Positions 16,610 through 25,255 of a stretch of 64,000 bases of DNA are shown here, piece after piece (position 1 is the first letter of the stretch; every line of letters starts with the position of its first letter). Position numbers and translations under genes: made by a program. The stretch is taken from the NCBI GenBank assembly GCA_020638835.1, contig JACKHV010000004.1, positions 62,001-126,000 of the forward strand, read 5' to 3'. This stretch comes from Planctomycetota bacterium (GTDB lineage Bacteria; Planctomycetota; UBA1135; GCA-002686595). Below the pieces are notes generated by a model that saw nothing but the letters and a program-made list of their open reading frames with translations, did no database searches and was not told where the DNA came from.

Positions 16610-17713
16610 CTACCCCGCCAACGGCCGCGCGAGCGCCCACAGTGCGCGCAGCGTTCCCGAGAGCGCGCCGAGTATCGCTCGGTGCACCATCGTCTTTCCG
16701 AGCGCTGGCGTGGTCGTCAGTGGACCGCCGACGAGCAAGCGACGGTCGGGCACGCTGCGCGCGGCTTGGGCCGCGGCGCGCAGGCGAGAGGTCTCGGGCC
16801 AACCGACGAAGAACTCGCGCTTGCCGCGCAGCCACTCGTCGGCGTGGCCGCCGGCGGCGGCGAAGAGGAGCCAGACGAGCTCGTAGCAGGCGAGCAGCGG
16901 GGTCGCGAAGAAGAGCGTGCGGCCGCGGTAGTTCTTGGCGAGGAACATCCAGCGGTTGCGCGAGTGGTAGAAGACTCGGCTGCCGGGGTAATTCGGGCCT
17001 TCGCGGAAGCTGACGCCGGGCGTGCCCGCGCGGTGCCGGCAGATCGCGTCCTCGACGGAGAGGATGCGGTCGCCCTGAGCGCGCAGGCGGTAGGAGAGGT
17101 CGAGATCCTCGAAGAGGATGAAGTAGCGCTCGTCGTAGTTGCCGATCGCAGCGAGCCGGTCGCGGTCGATCAGGAGCGCGACGGCGATCGCGCAGTCGAC
17201 GTTGACGACGCCTTCCCCTTCCGCCTCGGCGAGCGGGCGGTAGAAGTTCCGCAGGACGATCAGGCCGGCCGCGTGGAAACCGCCGCCGTCGTAGTGCACG
17301 CGCGTCGGTTCGTGCTCGAACACGCTGCGCGGCTGCGCGATCACCGTGCCGGGGTTCGCGGCGACGGCGGCGGCGAGCTTGACGAGCACGTCCGGCTCGA
17401 GCACGGCGTCGTTGTCGAGCGACAGCACCCAGCGGTTCTTCGCGGCGGCGAGGCCGAGGTTGCGCGCACGCGCCGGCCCGTCGTTCGAGCCCGCCTCGAT
17501 CACGCGGAAGTGCGGCGCGAGTTCGCGCACGACCTCCAAGCTCGCGTCCGTCGACTGGTTGTCGACGAGGATCCACTCGTCCACGACGCCCTCGAGCTGC
17601 GCCAGCGCCGCGAAGCACGGCGGCAGGTGACCCGCGCCGTTGTAGTTGCAGATCACCACGGAAACCGGCCCCAGGCCGGCGTTCGCGCGCTCCGCTGATC
17701 CGGCGTCGCTCAT
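16610..17713 (-). CDS. GT2-type glycosyltransferase
   Basis: Product of 367 residues. The GT-A fold is shown by VSVVICNYNGAGHLPPC, ILVDNQSTDASLEVV and LSLDNDAVLEPDV, where DND is the metal-binding DxD, and by ERYFILFEDLDLSYRLRAQG with the ED acid pair near the acceptor site. The C-terminal ~110 residues include hydrophobic stretches (TLFFATPLLACYELVWLLFAAAGG) that may bind the membrane. The arrangement resembles rhamnosyltransferase-like enzymes of O-antigen synthesis. It ends after the RAYT element and lies 4 nt from the next gene, so it is the last gene of the polysaccharide operon. Confidence 0.92.
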   Translation of the reverse strand: MSDAGSAERANAGLGPVSVVICNYNGAGHLPPCFAALAQLEGVVDEWILVDNQSTDASLEVVRELAPHFRVIEAGSNDGPARARNLGLAAAKNRWVLSLDNDAVLEPDVLVKLAAAVAANPGTVIAQPRSVFEHEPTRVHYDGGGFHAAGLIVLRNFYRPLAEAEGEGVVNVDCAIAVALLIDRDRLAAIGNYDERYFILFEDLDLSYRLRAQGDRILSVEDAICRHRAGTPGVSFREGPNYPGSRVFYHSRNRWMFLAKNYRGRTLFFATPLLACYELVWLLFAAAGGHADEWLRGKREFFVGWPETSRLRAAAQAARSVPDRRLLVGGPLTTTPALGKTMVHRAILGALSGTLRALWALARPLAG

Positions 17714-17717
17714 CGGC

Positions 17718-19313
17718 TCAAGAGAGCGGGAGGTCGAAGTCGTCGTGCGTGACGGGCGCGCGGCGCTTCAGACAGTACGGCACGTTGTAGAGGACGCTGA
17801 GCGCAGCCTTCGTCACGATCCAGAAGGCGCCGGGCGTCTCCTTCAAGCTCTTGCCGATGCCGATCGTCCCCACGGCGTCCGTCACGGCGCCGTCTTCCTC
17901 GGACTTGCGCGAGCGCAGCACGACCTTCGAGAAGACGAGCCACGGAAGGCGCGCGAGATCCTTCGCCGGCGCGTACTTCAGCATCGAGAGCCACGCGTTG
18001 CGCGCGTGGTAGTACAGGCTGCGCTTGCCCGGCTTCAGACCGAAGGGCGTGTGGTGGAACACTTCGGCGCCCGAGTACTGCAGCACGCGGTAGCCGAGGT
18101 TCAACAAACGGCAGGTCAGGTCGCGCTCGTTGCCGTAGATGAACAAGCGCTCGTCGTAGTACTCCGCCTCGGCGAGCGCCTTGCTGCGCGCCAGCGACGC
18201 GCAGCCGCGGAAGGTCGACATGTAGCGCTCGCGGTTGACCTCTTCGGAGTTCCGGTAGCTCTCCGGCATGCCCGGCTCGACGACCTTGGTCGAGACGATC
18301 GCCGTGGACGGAGGTTCTTGCGCCAGGCGCTGCGTCGCCTTCGCGAGCCAGTCCGGCGGCATCACGATGTCGTCGTCGAGGATCGCGGTCAGCTCGGTGT
18401 CGGCGTTCGCGAAGCCGATGTTGAAGGTCTCGCAGGCGCCGTAGCGGGAGTGCGGCATCTCGACGAGGTGTACGCACGGGAACTCGGCGCGGATCATCTC
18501 GACGGTGCCGTCCGTCGAGGCGTTGTCGACGACGACGACCTTCGCGAAGGGCAGCGTCTGCGCGTATACGCCGGCGAGGTTCGCCCGCACCTCGTTGATC
18601 TTGTTCCACGACGAGATCACCGCCGTCGCGCGCGGGAGTCCCGCGAACTCCGCCGGGACCGCTACGCACTCGCGCGCGAATCCGGCTTCCTCGAAGCACT
18701 CGGCGGCCCGCACGCTCGGGTCGTCGACGTTGATCGTGTTGGCGAGGTCGCGCGCGAGGCTCTGCTCGCCCAGGCGGCCGTCTCCGCGCTGGGAGGCGTG
18801 CTTCGCGAGCGCCGCGCGCTTCTTCTCCACGACGCTCGTCGTGTCGAGCAGCAAGTCGCAGCGCACCGGCGCGTTCACGCCGTAGGAGAGCACGCGCGTC
18901 CCGCCCGCCGCCTCGGCGACGGCAGCCGCCGCTGCGCGGTGGTCCGCGTGGTACTCGCGCTTCGAGGGCGCGTAGACCAGCTCCGGCGCGTACTTCGCGA
19001 ACTCGTCCGCGAGCCCCTCGCACAGCCCGTCCGCCTCCAGCCCGCCGTCCGCGAACCCCAGGAAGACGACGTCCGATACGCCCAGCTCACGGCAAGCCGC
19101 CGTGCACTCGGCCCGCCGACGCGCCGCGAGCGCCGCATCGTGTTCCACTCCCCCGCCGTCCGTGCAGACGACGATCCGCACCGCATCGCCGCGGTGCGCG
19201 TGCAGCGCGATCACACCGCCGCAGCCGAGCACTTCGTCGTCGGGATGCGGCGCGACGACGAGCACGCGGCGCGGCAACTCGTCGAAGCCGGTGAGGTCCG
19301 GGAAGGCGTGCAT
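17718..19313 (-). CDS. PIG-L deacetylase fused to a GT2 glycosyltransferase
   Basis: Product of 531 residues from the ATG at 19313. Residues 1 to about 215 form a PIG-L/LmbE-type zinc deacetylase, with the metal motif VVAPHPDDEVLGCGG near the N-terminus and KREYHADHRAAAAAV supplying the later histidines. Residues from about 225 form a GT2 domain: TAVISSWNKINEVRANLAG, VVVDNASTDGTVEMI, ELTAILDDDIVMPPDWL, and GNERDLTCRLLNLGYRV. PIG-L enzymes remove N-acetyl groups from GlcNAc-type sugars. The fusion suggests that deacetylation and transfer happen on the same glycan. Starts further upstream run into the neighbouring gene and are not supported. Confidence 0.9.
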   Translation of the reverse strand: MHAFPDLTGFDELPRRVLVVAPHPDDEVLGCGGVIALHAHRGDAVRIVVCTDGGGVEHDAALAARRRAECTAACRELGVSDVVFLGFADGGLEADGLCEGLADEFAKYAPELVYAPSKREYHADHRAAAAAVAEAAGGTRVLSYGVNAPVRCDLLLDTTSVVEKKRAALAKHASQRGDGRLGEQSLARDLANTINVDDPSVRAAECFEEAGFARECVAVPAEFAGLPRATAVISSWNKINEVRANLAGVYAQTLPFAKVVVVDNASTDGTVEMIRAEFPCVHLVEMPHSRYGACETFNIGFANADTELTAILDDDIVMPPDWLAKATQRLAQEPPSTAIVSTKVVEPGMPESYRNSEEVNRERYMSTFRGCASLARSKALAEAEYYDERLFIYGNERDLTCRLLNLGYRVLQYSGAEVFHHTPFGLKPGKRSLYYHARNAWLSMLKYAPAKDLARLPWLVFSKVVLRSRKSEEDGAVTDAVGTIGIGKSLKETPGAFWIVTKAALSVLYNVPYCLKRRAPVTHDDFDLPLS

Positions 19314-19320
19314 CGTGGGT

Positions 19321-20571
19321 TCAGGCGCTGCGCAACGGGAGGCGTGGATCGGCGGCGAGGAGCGCGCGGCCCAAGTCCAGGAGCTGCAGCGCACTGTCGT
19401 GCACCGAGCGGGTCCGCCGCGGCAGGAGGCGGCGAGCATGGTGCAGTCTGCCTGGAGACTCGACAAGCTCCAGGAGGGCCTCGGTCCACGCTTCCGGCGA
19501 ACCGGCGGGAAGCACGCGGCCCGCGCAGGAGTCCGCGGCGTGTGCCGACTCGACGCGCTCCGGCAAGGCGCCGCTGTCCGCCACCCAGGTCGGGAGGCCG
19601 AGCGCGAGCGCTTCTTCCGCGACGAGCCCGTAGCTCTCGGCGGCGAGCGACGGCAGCAGGCAGATGTCGTGTTCCGCAGCGAGGCGCGGCCAGTCGGCGA
19701 GCTCGTACTCGCCCTCGATCACCACGCTCTCGCCGCCGACCTCCGACAGGCGGCGGTCGAGTCCCGCTTCCACCTCGCGCCCGACGAAGCGCAAGACGGC
19801 CGAGCCCTCGGGCAGCGCGGCGACGGCGCGCGCGAGGTCGAGGCAGCCCTTGACCGTCGCGCGGTTGCCGGCGTGCAGCAGGCGCAGCGGCGCGCCGTCC
19901 TCGCGCGGCACGAACTCGACGCGCGCATCCGGGTCGACGCACGGCCCGTGCGGGACGACGAGCGGTTCGCGCGTCCCGAGCGCCTCGGCGACGAGCCTCG
20001 CGAGCCAGGCGCTCGGAGCGACGACGGCGTCGGCCGCGGCGAACTCGACCTGCAACAGGTCGCGGCGTTCCTCGAGCAGCGCGCTCACGCCGAAGGTACC
20101 CAGCGCCGCGAAGTCGGGCGCCAAGCAGCGCGCGCACGCGTCGTGCCCCCCGCCGGTCGGGCAGCTCGCGCCGTGCGCGGGAACGCGGAAGCTGCGGGCG
20201 CAGGTGCTGAACGCGTCGTGCAAGTGCAGGACGACGGCGCGCTCGACCGCCAGGTGACGCACGAGGTCCAGCGACCAGCCGTACCAGTGGTGCACGTGCA
20301 CGAGGTCCACGTCGGCCGTCGCGCGCAGCACCGCGTCGCGCGCCTCGGCGTCCACGAAGACCGTCGGCGCGAGGCGCAGGCCGCGGTCGACCCGGACCAA
20401 CTCGACGCCGTCGACCATCGTAGACCCGACGGCCTCGCGACCGTGCGCCGGAACGACGACGCGCACATCGTGACCGAGCGCCGCTTGCGCGCGAGCCTGC
20501 GCCCAGGTGACGACCTCGGTCCCGCCGCGGAAGCGGGTCGGATCCTGCGAGAGTACGTGTGCCAGCTTCAT
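19321..20571 (-). CDS. GT4-type glycosyltransferase
   Basis: Product of 416 residues from the ATG at 20571. The N-terminus MKLAHVLSQDPTRFRGGTEV carries the GG motif of the donor pocket. C-terminal LPSLAAESYGLVAEEALALG has the E-x7-E spacing. An insert with CPTGGGHDACARC parallels the Cys-rich inserts of the glycosyltransferases at 7661-10488. The start overlaps the stop of the upstream PIG-L gene as ATGA, so the two are translationally coupled. Confidence 0.9.
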   Translation of the reverse strand: MKLAHVLSQDPTRFRGGTEVVTWAQARAQAALGHDVRVVVPAHGREAVGSTMVDGVELVRVDRGLRLAPTVFVDAEARDAVLRATADVDLVHVHHWYGWSLDLVRHLAVERAVVLHLHDAFSTCARSFRVPAHGASCPTGGGHDACARCLAPDFAALGTFGVSALLEERRDLLQVEFAAADAVVAPSAWLARLVAEALGTREPLVVPHGPCVDPDARVEFVPREDGAPLRLLHAGNRATVKGCLDLARAVAALPEGSAVLRFVGREVEAGLDRRLSEVGGESVVIEGEYELADWPRLAAEHDICLLPSLAAESYGLVAEEALALGLPTWVADSGALPERVESAHAADSCAGRVLPAGSPEAWTEALLELVESPGRLHHARRLLPRRTRSVHDSALQLLDLGRALLAADPRLPLRSA

Positions 20572-21248
20572 CCCGCGCGTCGCTCCTCCGCGGCGTGCAG
20601 GCGCTGGAAGGCCTCGACCGCGCCGATGCCGTCCAGGCGCGCGGCTCGCAGGCGCGCGGTGCGTTCCGCCGCCGCGATCAAGTCGCGATACGCGAGCTGG
20701 CTGGCGTGCTCCGCCAGCGCGGCCCACTTGCGCTCCGCGAAGGCGTCGATGGCGAACATGAAGTCGGCGCGCACGGGCGTCTCGACCTCGAAGCCCCAGC
20801 CCTCGACTTCGCGTCCGAGCTTGGCGAGCGCCAGCTCGACCGCGAGGGCGGTCTGGTAGTGGTCGAAGTGCGCGTCGGTGGCGGCCGGCGCGTAAATGCA
20901 GCGCGCGCCGAGCGCTCGCGCTTCACGCGCGATGCGCTTGGCACCCGTCTCGAGCTGTCCGGCGCTCGCGCGGTGCCCTTCGGGGAGCCCGAGGAACACG
21001 TAGTCGTCGAGCCCGAGGTGACGTCCGCCGGCGCGGGCTTCCGCCTCGCGCAGCGCCGCGCACTCGGCGGGCGTGCCGAAGCGCGCGTCCGGGTCGCCCA
21101 GCGCACCGTCGAAGACGACCAGCACGCGGACGGCGTCACCACGCTCGCGGTGCGCCGCGAGCACGCCTCCGCATCCGATCAACTCGTCGTCGGGGTGCGG
21201 CGCCACGACCAGCACCGGTCCGTTCGGCAACTTCGGGTTCAACGCCAT
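20568..21248 (-). CDS. PIG-L family deacetylase
   Basis: Product of 226 residues, a stand-alone PIG-L/LmbE domain. The zinc site motif VVAPHPDDELIGCGG is at residues 14-28, and DAHFDHYQTALAVEL later supplies another histidine pair. It probably removes acetyl groups from N-acetyl-sugars of the same polysaccharide as the fused enzyme at 17718-19313. It overlaps the downstream GT4 gene (ATGA) and the end of the upstream GT2 gene. Confidence 0.9.
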   Translation of the reverse strand: MALNPKLPNGPVLVVAPHPDDELIGCGGVLAAHRERGDAVRVLVVFDGALGDPDARFGTPAECAALREAEARAGGRHLGLDDYVFLGLPEGHRASAGQLETGAKRIAREARALGARCIYAPAATDAHFDHYQTALAVELALAKLGREVEGWGFEVETPVRADFMFAIDAFAERKWAALAEHASQLAYRDLIAAAERTARLRAARLDGIGAVEAFQRLHAAEERRAG

Positions 21249-22480
21249 CCTTCGACCTCATCGCCGTCGACGCGGCGGTAGCGGTGCTCGGCCTCGTCGG
21301 CGAACACCTCGGGATCCACGGGCCATGCGCGCGCCGGCGCTTCCTTCACGAACGTCCACGCGCCGATCACGGCCAGGTCCGCGCGACGCACGGCGCGCAG
21401 CCAGTACCGACCCGCGAAGAGCCACGACCACCCGCGCGCGGAGAGGCGCGCCTCCTCGCCGTCCACGAGCATCCCCGCGGCCAGCGAGAAGTTGGGCGTG
21501 ACGGACCACTCGAGCAGCACGTCCTGCTCGTCGAACGCGAGCCGCGGCGCCTCGCTCAGCACGCCGAGGTCTTCGAAGTCGTGCATCGGGCGCGGACCGC
21601 GGCGCGCGAGGCGGCGCTCGAGCTCGCCGCGCATGGCGTGAGCCGTGCGCTCGACGACGCGGCCGTACCAGCGGCGCAGGTAGCGCGCCCGGCTGATCGC
21701 GTGGCGACGCGCGGGCTCGCCCGCGAAGTCCTCGCCCGCGCCGGCGGACCGCGACCAGTGGTGCAGGATCTCCGCGCTCGGGACCGAGCGCATGCGCAGG
21801 CCGGCGCGCGCGGCGCGGCGCGCGAAGTCGGCGTCCTCGTAGTAGAGCGGATAGCGTGCGTCGAACAGCTCGCCGAGCGCGTCGAGCACGTCGCGGCGCA
21901 CGAACAGGCACGCGCCGGACAACATGCGCTCGTCGCGCGGCGCGTCCGCCGTCCAGTGCGCGAGGTCGCGCCGCGTGCGTTCTTCCGCGCGACGACGCGC
22001 CCAGGCGGGGAAGCGGTGGCTCGCGAGCTCGGCGAGCTCGGCCCAGGGCGTCGGCGGCGACTGCGCCGGCAGGCGCAGCTCGCGCGCTTCGTCGATGAAG
22101 GCGCGCGGCGCGGCGACGGCCAGCGCGGGGTCCGCCTCGAAGGCCTCGAGCAGGCGCGCGACCGATCCCGGAAGGAAGCAGAGGTCGGGGTTCAGCACGG
22201 CGACGAGGTCGCCCGCACCGCCCGTCGAGTGCGCGCGTGCGACGGCCATGCCGCGGGCGTAACCGACGTTCTCGTCGCGCACGACGACGCGCGCGCCGAG
22301 CGCTCGTAGCTCGCGCCACCAGCGCGACTGGTCCGTGTTCGACCCCGAGTCGACGACGATCACCTCGAGCTCGTCCGGCGCGCCGCCCGCGCGTTTCCAC
22401 TCGGCGCCGAGGCTCTCGACGCAACGCAGGCAGAACGCGCCCGAGTCGTGGTTCACGATCCAAGCCGAGAGGCGGGTCAT
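21239..22480 (-). CDS. GT2-type glycosyltransferase
   Basis: Product of 413 residues from the ATG at 22480. GT-A motifs are LSAWIVNHDSGAFC, EVIVVDSGSNTDQS, VAVLNPDLCFLPGS (NPD in place of DxD) and YPLYYEDADFARRAARAGLR. The last ~130 residues are unlike standard GT2 tails and include SWLFAGRYWLRAVRRADLAVIG, perhaps a membrane- or acceptor-binding domain. The ATGA overlap with the Wzt-like gene (22477-22480) ties it to the exporter operon. Confidence 0.88.
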   Translation of the reverse strand: MTRLSAWIVNHDSGAFCLRCVESLGAEWKRAGGAPDELEVIVVDSGSNTDQSRWWRELRALGARVVVRDENVGYARGMAVARAHSTGGAGDLVAVLNPDLCFLPGSVARLLEAFEADPALAVAAPRAFIDEARELRLPAQSPPTPWAELAELASHRFPAWARRRAEERTRRDLAHWTADAPRDERMLSGACLFVRRDVLDALGELFDARYPLYYEDADFARRAARAGLRMRSVPSAEILHHWSRSAGAGEDFAGEPARRHAISRARYLRRWYGRVVERTAHAMRGELERRLARRGPRPMHDFEDLGVLSEAPRLAFDEQDVLLEWSVTPNFSLAAGMLVDGEEARLSARGWSWLFAGRYWLRAVRRADLAVIGAWTFVKEAPARAWPVDPEVFADEAEHRYRRVDGDEVEGWR

Positions 22481-23673
22481 GCGGCCGCTCCCCGGTCGTC
22501 GGTCAGCTCCCAGGCGTGCTCGAGGCGCACGAGGCCGACTTCCTTCGTCGCGTTGTTCACGACGAGGTCCTCCTCCGCGACGCGTTCCTGGTAGCGATGC
22601 AGTCCGTCGCCGTCGAAGAGGTAGCCGACGAGCCGGAAGGTCCCGGCGAGCAACGCGAGCTTCGGCAAGCGCAGCACGCAGGTGCCCGACTCGCCCTCGA
22701 GCCGGACGCCGTCGAACTGCGTGCCGAGCGCCGCGCAGAGCACGTGGTCCTGGCGCATGAAGCCGAGGCCGATCTGGATCGGACGTCGCTCGGAGTTCAC
22801 CCATCCGATGTGCACCTCGATCGACTCGCCGCTGGTGACTTCGGTCAACGCCTCGCCGTCCGCGCCGCGCACGGCGATGTCCGTGATCCGCGGCCAACCG
22901 TCCGGACCTTCGTCGGGCGACGCCCCCGCGTCACCGCGCTCTTCCTGCCACGCCGCGTAGCGGTTCGTGACCATCGCTACGTCGCCCGAGGCGGCGACGC
23001 GGCCTTCGCGCAGCCAGACGGCCTCGTCGCACATCGCGCGCAAGTCGTAGAGGCTGTGGCTGCAGAACAGGATCGTGCGTCCCGCCGCGCGCTCGGCGAG
23101 CAAGCGGTCGACGCACTTCTTCTGGAAGTGCTGGTCGCCGACCGCGAAGACTTCGTCGAGGATCAGCACCTCGGGCTCGAGCCCGAGCGCCGCCGCGAAG
23201 CCGAGGCGCATCGCCATCCCCGTCGAGTAGGTGCGCACCGGCGCGTCGGCGACGGACTCGAGTTCCGCGAACTCGAAGATCTCGTCGAGGCGCGCGGCGA
23301 CGGCGCGGCGCGAATGACCGAGCAGGACGCCGTTGAGCAAGACGTTCTCGCGCCCGCTGAAGTCGGGGTGGAAGCCCGCGCCGAGCTCGAGCAGACCGGC
23401 GACTCGCCCCGCGGTGCGGTAGGCGCCCGCGCTCGGCGCCGTCGTCCCGGCGAGGACCTTCAGCAAGGTGCTCTTGCCGGCGCCGTTCGCGCCGCACAGC
23501 CCGAGCGACGCGCCCTTCGGCAGCGCGAGGTCGACGCCCTGCAGCGCCCAGTGGTCGGTGAAACGCCCGCGACGCCCAGCCGTCAGCCCGGCGAGGATGC
23601 GCTGCGTCGGCGAGGCCCAGCTGCGGTAGCGCTTGCCGAGGCCGCGCGTCTCGATGGCGAGTTGCTTCCCCAC
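22477..23673 (-). CDS. Wzt-type ABC exporter ATPase
   Basis: Product of 398 residues. The N-terminal ABC domain has Walker A GANGAGKST (61-69), the signature in YSTGMAMRLGFA, and Walker B LILDEV. Only one residue separates the signature from the typical polysaccharide ATPase phrase AVGDQHFQKKC. Residues from about 255 form the extra C-terminal domain of Wzt proteins, which recognises the modified end of the O-antigen before export. It pairs with the permease just upstream (1-nt gap) to form the two-component polysaccharide exporter. Confidence 0.92.
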   Translation of the reverse strand: MGKQLAIETRGLGKRYRSWASPTQRILAGLTAGRRGRFTDHWALQGVDLALPKGASLGLCGANGAGKSTLLKVLAGTTAPSAGAYRTAGRVAGLLELGAGFHPDFSGRENVLLNGVLLGHSRRAVAARLDEIFEFAELESVADAPVRTYSTGMAMRLGFAAALGLEPEVLILDEVFAVGDQHFQKKCVDRLLAERAAGRTILFCSHSLYDLRAMCDEAVWLREGRVAASGDVAMVTNRYAAWQEERGDAGASPDEGPDGWPRITDIAVRGADGEALTEVTSGESIEVHIGWVNSERRPIQIGLGFMRQDHVLCAALGTQFDGVRLEGESGTCVLRLPKLALLAGTFRLVGYLFDGDGLHRYQERVAEEDLVVNNATKEVGLVRLEHAWELTDDRGAAA

Positions 23674-23674
23674 C

Positions 23675-24616
23675 TCAGACCTCGTCGCTGAGTTCGCGTC
23701 GTCCGCGCAGGAAGACGGCCAGACCGAAGGCGCACGACGCGACGCCGCACGCGGCGGCGTAGCCGAGCGAGGCGAACAGGTCGGTGCGCTCGAAGACGAC
23801 GGCGGGCTCGTCCCCCATCAAGACGGCGCGCCAGCACTGCAGCAGGTGATGGTAAGGATTCGCTTCGATCCAGCGCAGCAGCGGCTCGATGCCGGGCAGC
23901 AGCTCGGGCGACGCGACCCAGAAGACCGGCGTGGCGAACATCGCGACGGTCAAGCCCACCCCGACGACTTGCGCGGTGTCGCGCACGCGCACGTGCCACG
24001 CCGCGAAGGCGAGCGCGGGGCCCGCGGTCAGCAGCAGCTGCACGAGCAACACGAGCGGCGCGAAGAGCAGTCGCGCGCTCGGCGCCGCCCAGAGGTCGGT
24101 GAAGAGCGCGGCGAGCACGAACATCGCGAGTCCGCAGACCGTCGGAATCAGCGACGCGAGCGCCGCCTGGATCGGAAGCAGCTCGGCCGGGAAGCGCAGC
24201 TTGCTGACGAGGTTGCGACCCTCGAGTACGGAACTCGTGCCGCGCGCGATGCCTTCGGAGACGCCCGACCAACTCAGCGTGCCGATGTACATGTACACGC
24301 CCATCGCCGCCGCCGGCGCGTCGGGCCCCATGCGCATGCCGAGCACGCGGGTGAACAGGAAGGCGTAGATCGCGAAGAGCACGAGCGGCGTGAGCAGCAC
24401 CCATCCGAAGCCGAGCGCGGAGCCGCGGAAGCGCGCCGAGAGCTCCCGCGCCAGGCCGCCGCGCAGCAGGTCGATGTGTTCAGCGAGCGTCCGCGGCAGC
24501 GCCGCCATCTCGCGCAGCAGCCCGAGGCCCGCAGGCCGTCCGGGCACGACCCAACCTCCAGCGGCGCTGGGTTCGGCGGCGACGGAGCGGGGATCGGTCG
24601 AGCGGGAGGGACGCAT
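23675..24616 (-). CDS. Wzm-type ABC-2 permease for polysaccharide export
   Basis: Product of 313 residues with six hydrophobic segments in the ABC-2 layout. The region LRGGLARELSARFRGSALGFGWVLLTPLVLF is the amphipathic interface helix plus first membrane helix found in Wzm/TagG permeases, and EANPYHHLLQCWRAVLMG is the conserved loop before the last two helices. It moves lipid-linked glycan across the inner membrane with the ATPase downstream. It is the first gene of the glycan operon that ends at 16610. The first ~40 residues are a Pro/Ala-rich extension. Confidence 0.92.
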   Translation of the reverse strand: MRPSRSTDPRSVAAEPSAAGGWVVPGRPAGLGLLREMAALPRTLAEHIDLLRGGLARELSARFRGSALGFGWVLLTPLVLFAIYAFLFTRVLGMRMGPDAPAAAMGVYMYIGTLSWSGVSEGIARGTSSVLEGRNLVSKLRFPAELLPIQAALASLIPTVCGLAMFVLAALFTDLWAAPSARLLFAPLVLLVQLLLTAGPALAFAAWHVRVRDTAQVVGVGLTVAMFATPVFWVASPELLPGIEPLLRWIEANPYHHLLQCWRAVLMGDEPAVVFERTDLFASLGYAAACGVASCAFGLAVFLRGRRELSDEV

Positions 24617-24719
24617 GCAGCCGGGACCCCCCGGTCGGAGGGGTCCCGCTGCGGCCTCATCGGCACCCCCGAGGGCCGAAATGAACCGCAGCGGCCGATT
24701 CGGGGGCCCCCGACGCGCA

Positions 24720-24759
24720 GAGGGCGGTGAGGGCCGCCGCAGCCGCCCTCACCGCCCTC
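24720..24759 (-). terminator. Strong 15-bp-stem hairpin between the lipoprotein gene and the exporter operon
   Basis: GAGGGCGGTGAGGGC (24720-24734) is the exact reverse complement of GCCCTCACCGCCCTC (24745-24759), leaving a 10-nt loop. It lies 26 bp downstream of the lipoprotein stop on the minus strand. There is no clear U-tract after it, so it may act as a terminator with Rho or as an RNA-stability element. A shorter hairpin (GGGACCCC/GGGGTCCC) stands near 24628-24650. Confidence 0.6.
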
Positions 24760-24784
24760 TTCCGAGCCTCTCGGCCCTGCTGCC

Positions 24785-25255
24785 CTAATCGCGCGTCGAC
24801 AGCGTCGAGAGGATCGTCTGCAGCAGGATCTGCGCGCGCTGCTCGTTGTCGCCCTCGCGCGACCACTTGGCGAGCGACGGATCGAGCGGCTTCGCCAGGT
24901 TCTCGTTGATCTCGCGCTCGACGCGGACGCGCAGCTCGAGCTTGCCCGGCGAACCGAGCCCGTAGGCGACGACCGCGCGCTCCCGGAAGCCCTGGTTCTT
25001 GAAGGGGTGCAGGTCGAGCTGCCAGCCCGAGTGCGCCTCGCGGGACTTCGGGTCGAACTCCTTCGCGAGCACCGGGAAGCCCTGCTTCACCATCGCGTTC
25101 TCGCACACGACCCACAGCACGCGTTCCGAGACCATCGGCGCTTCCTGCACGACCCAGATCGGCGACGGGTCGGACAGGCCGAGGCTCGAGCAGCCGACGG
25201 GGAGCAGGGCGGAGGCGACGAGCAGCAGCGACTGCAGGGCTTTCGTGTGGATCAT
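24785..25255 (-). CDS. Lipoprotein, unknown function
   Basis: Product of 156 residues from the ATG at 25255. The signal peptide ends in a lipobox-like LLPVGC (Cys22), so it is probably lipidated. The body is mixed alpha/beta with SERVLWVVCENAMVKQGFPV and ELRVRVEREINENL; no catalytic pattern is seen. Its start overlaps the der stop as ATGA (25252-25255), so expression is coupled to the GTPase. Pairing with der does not by itself indicate a function. Confidence 0.8.
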   Translation of the reverse strand: MIHTKALQSLLLVASALLPVGCSSLGLSDPSPIWVVQEAPMVSERVLWVVCENAMVKQGFPVLAKEFDPKSREAHSGWQLDLHPFKNQGFRERAVVAYGLGSPGKLELRVRVEREINENLAKPLDPSLAKWSREGDNEQRAQILLQTILSTLSTRD

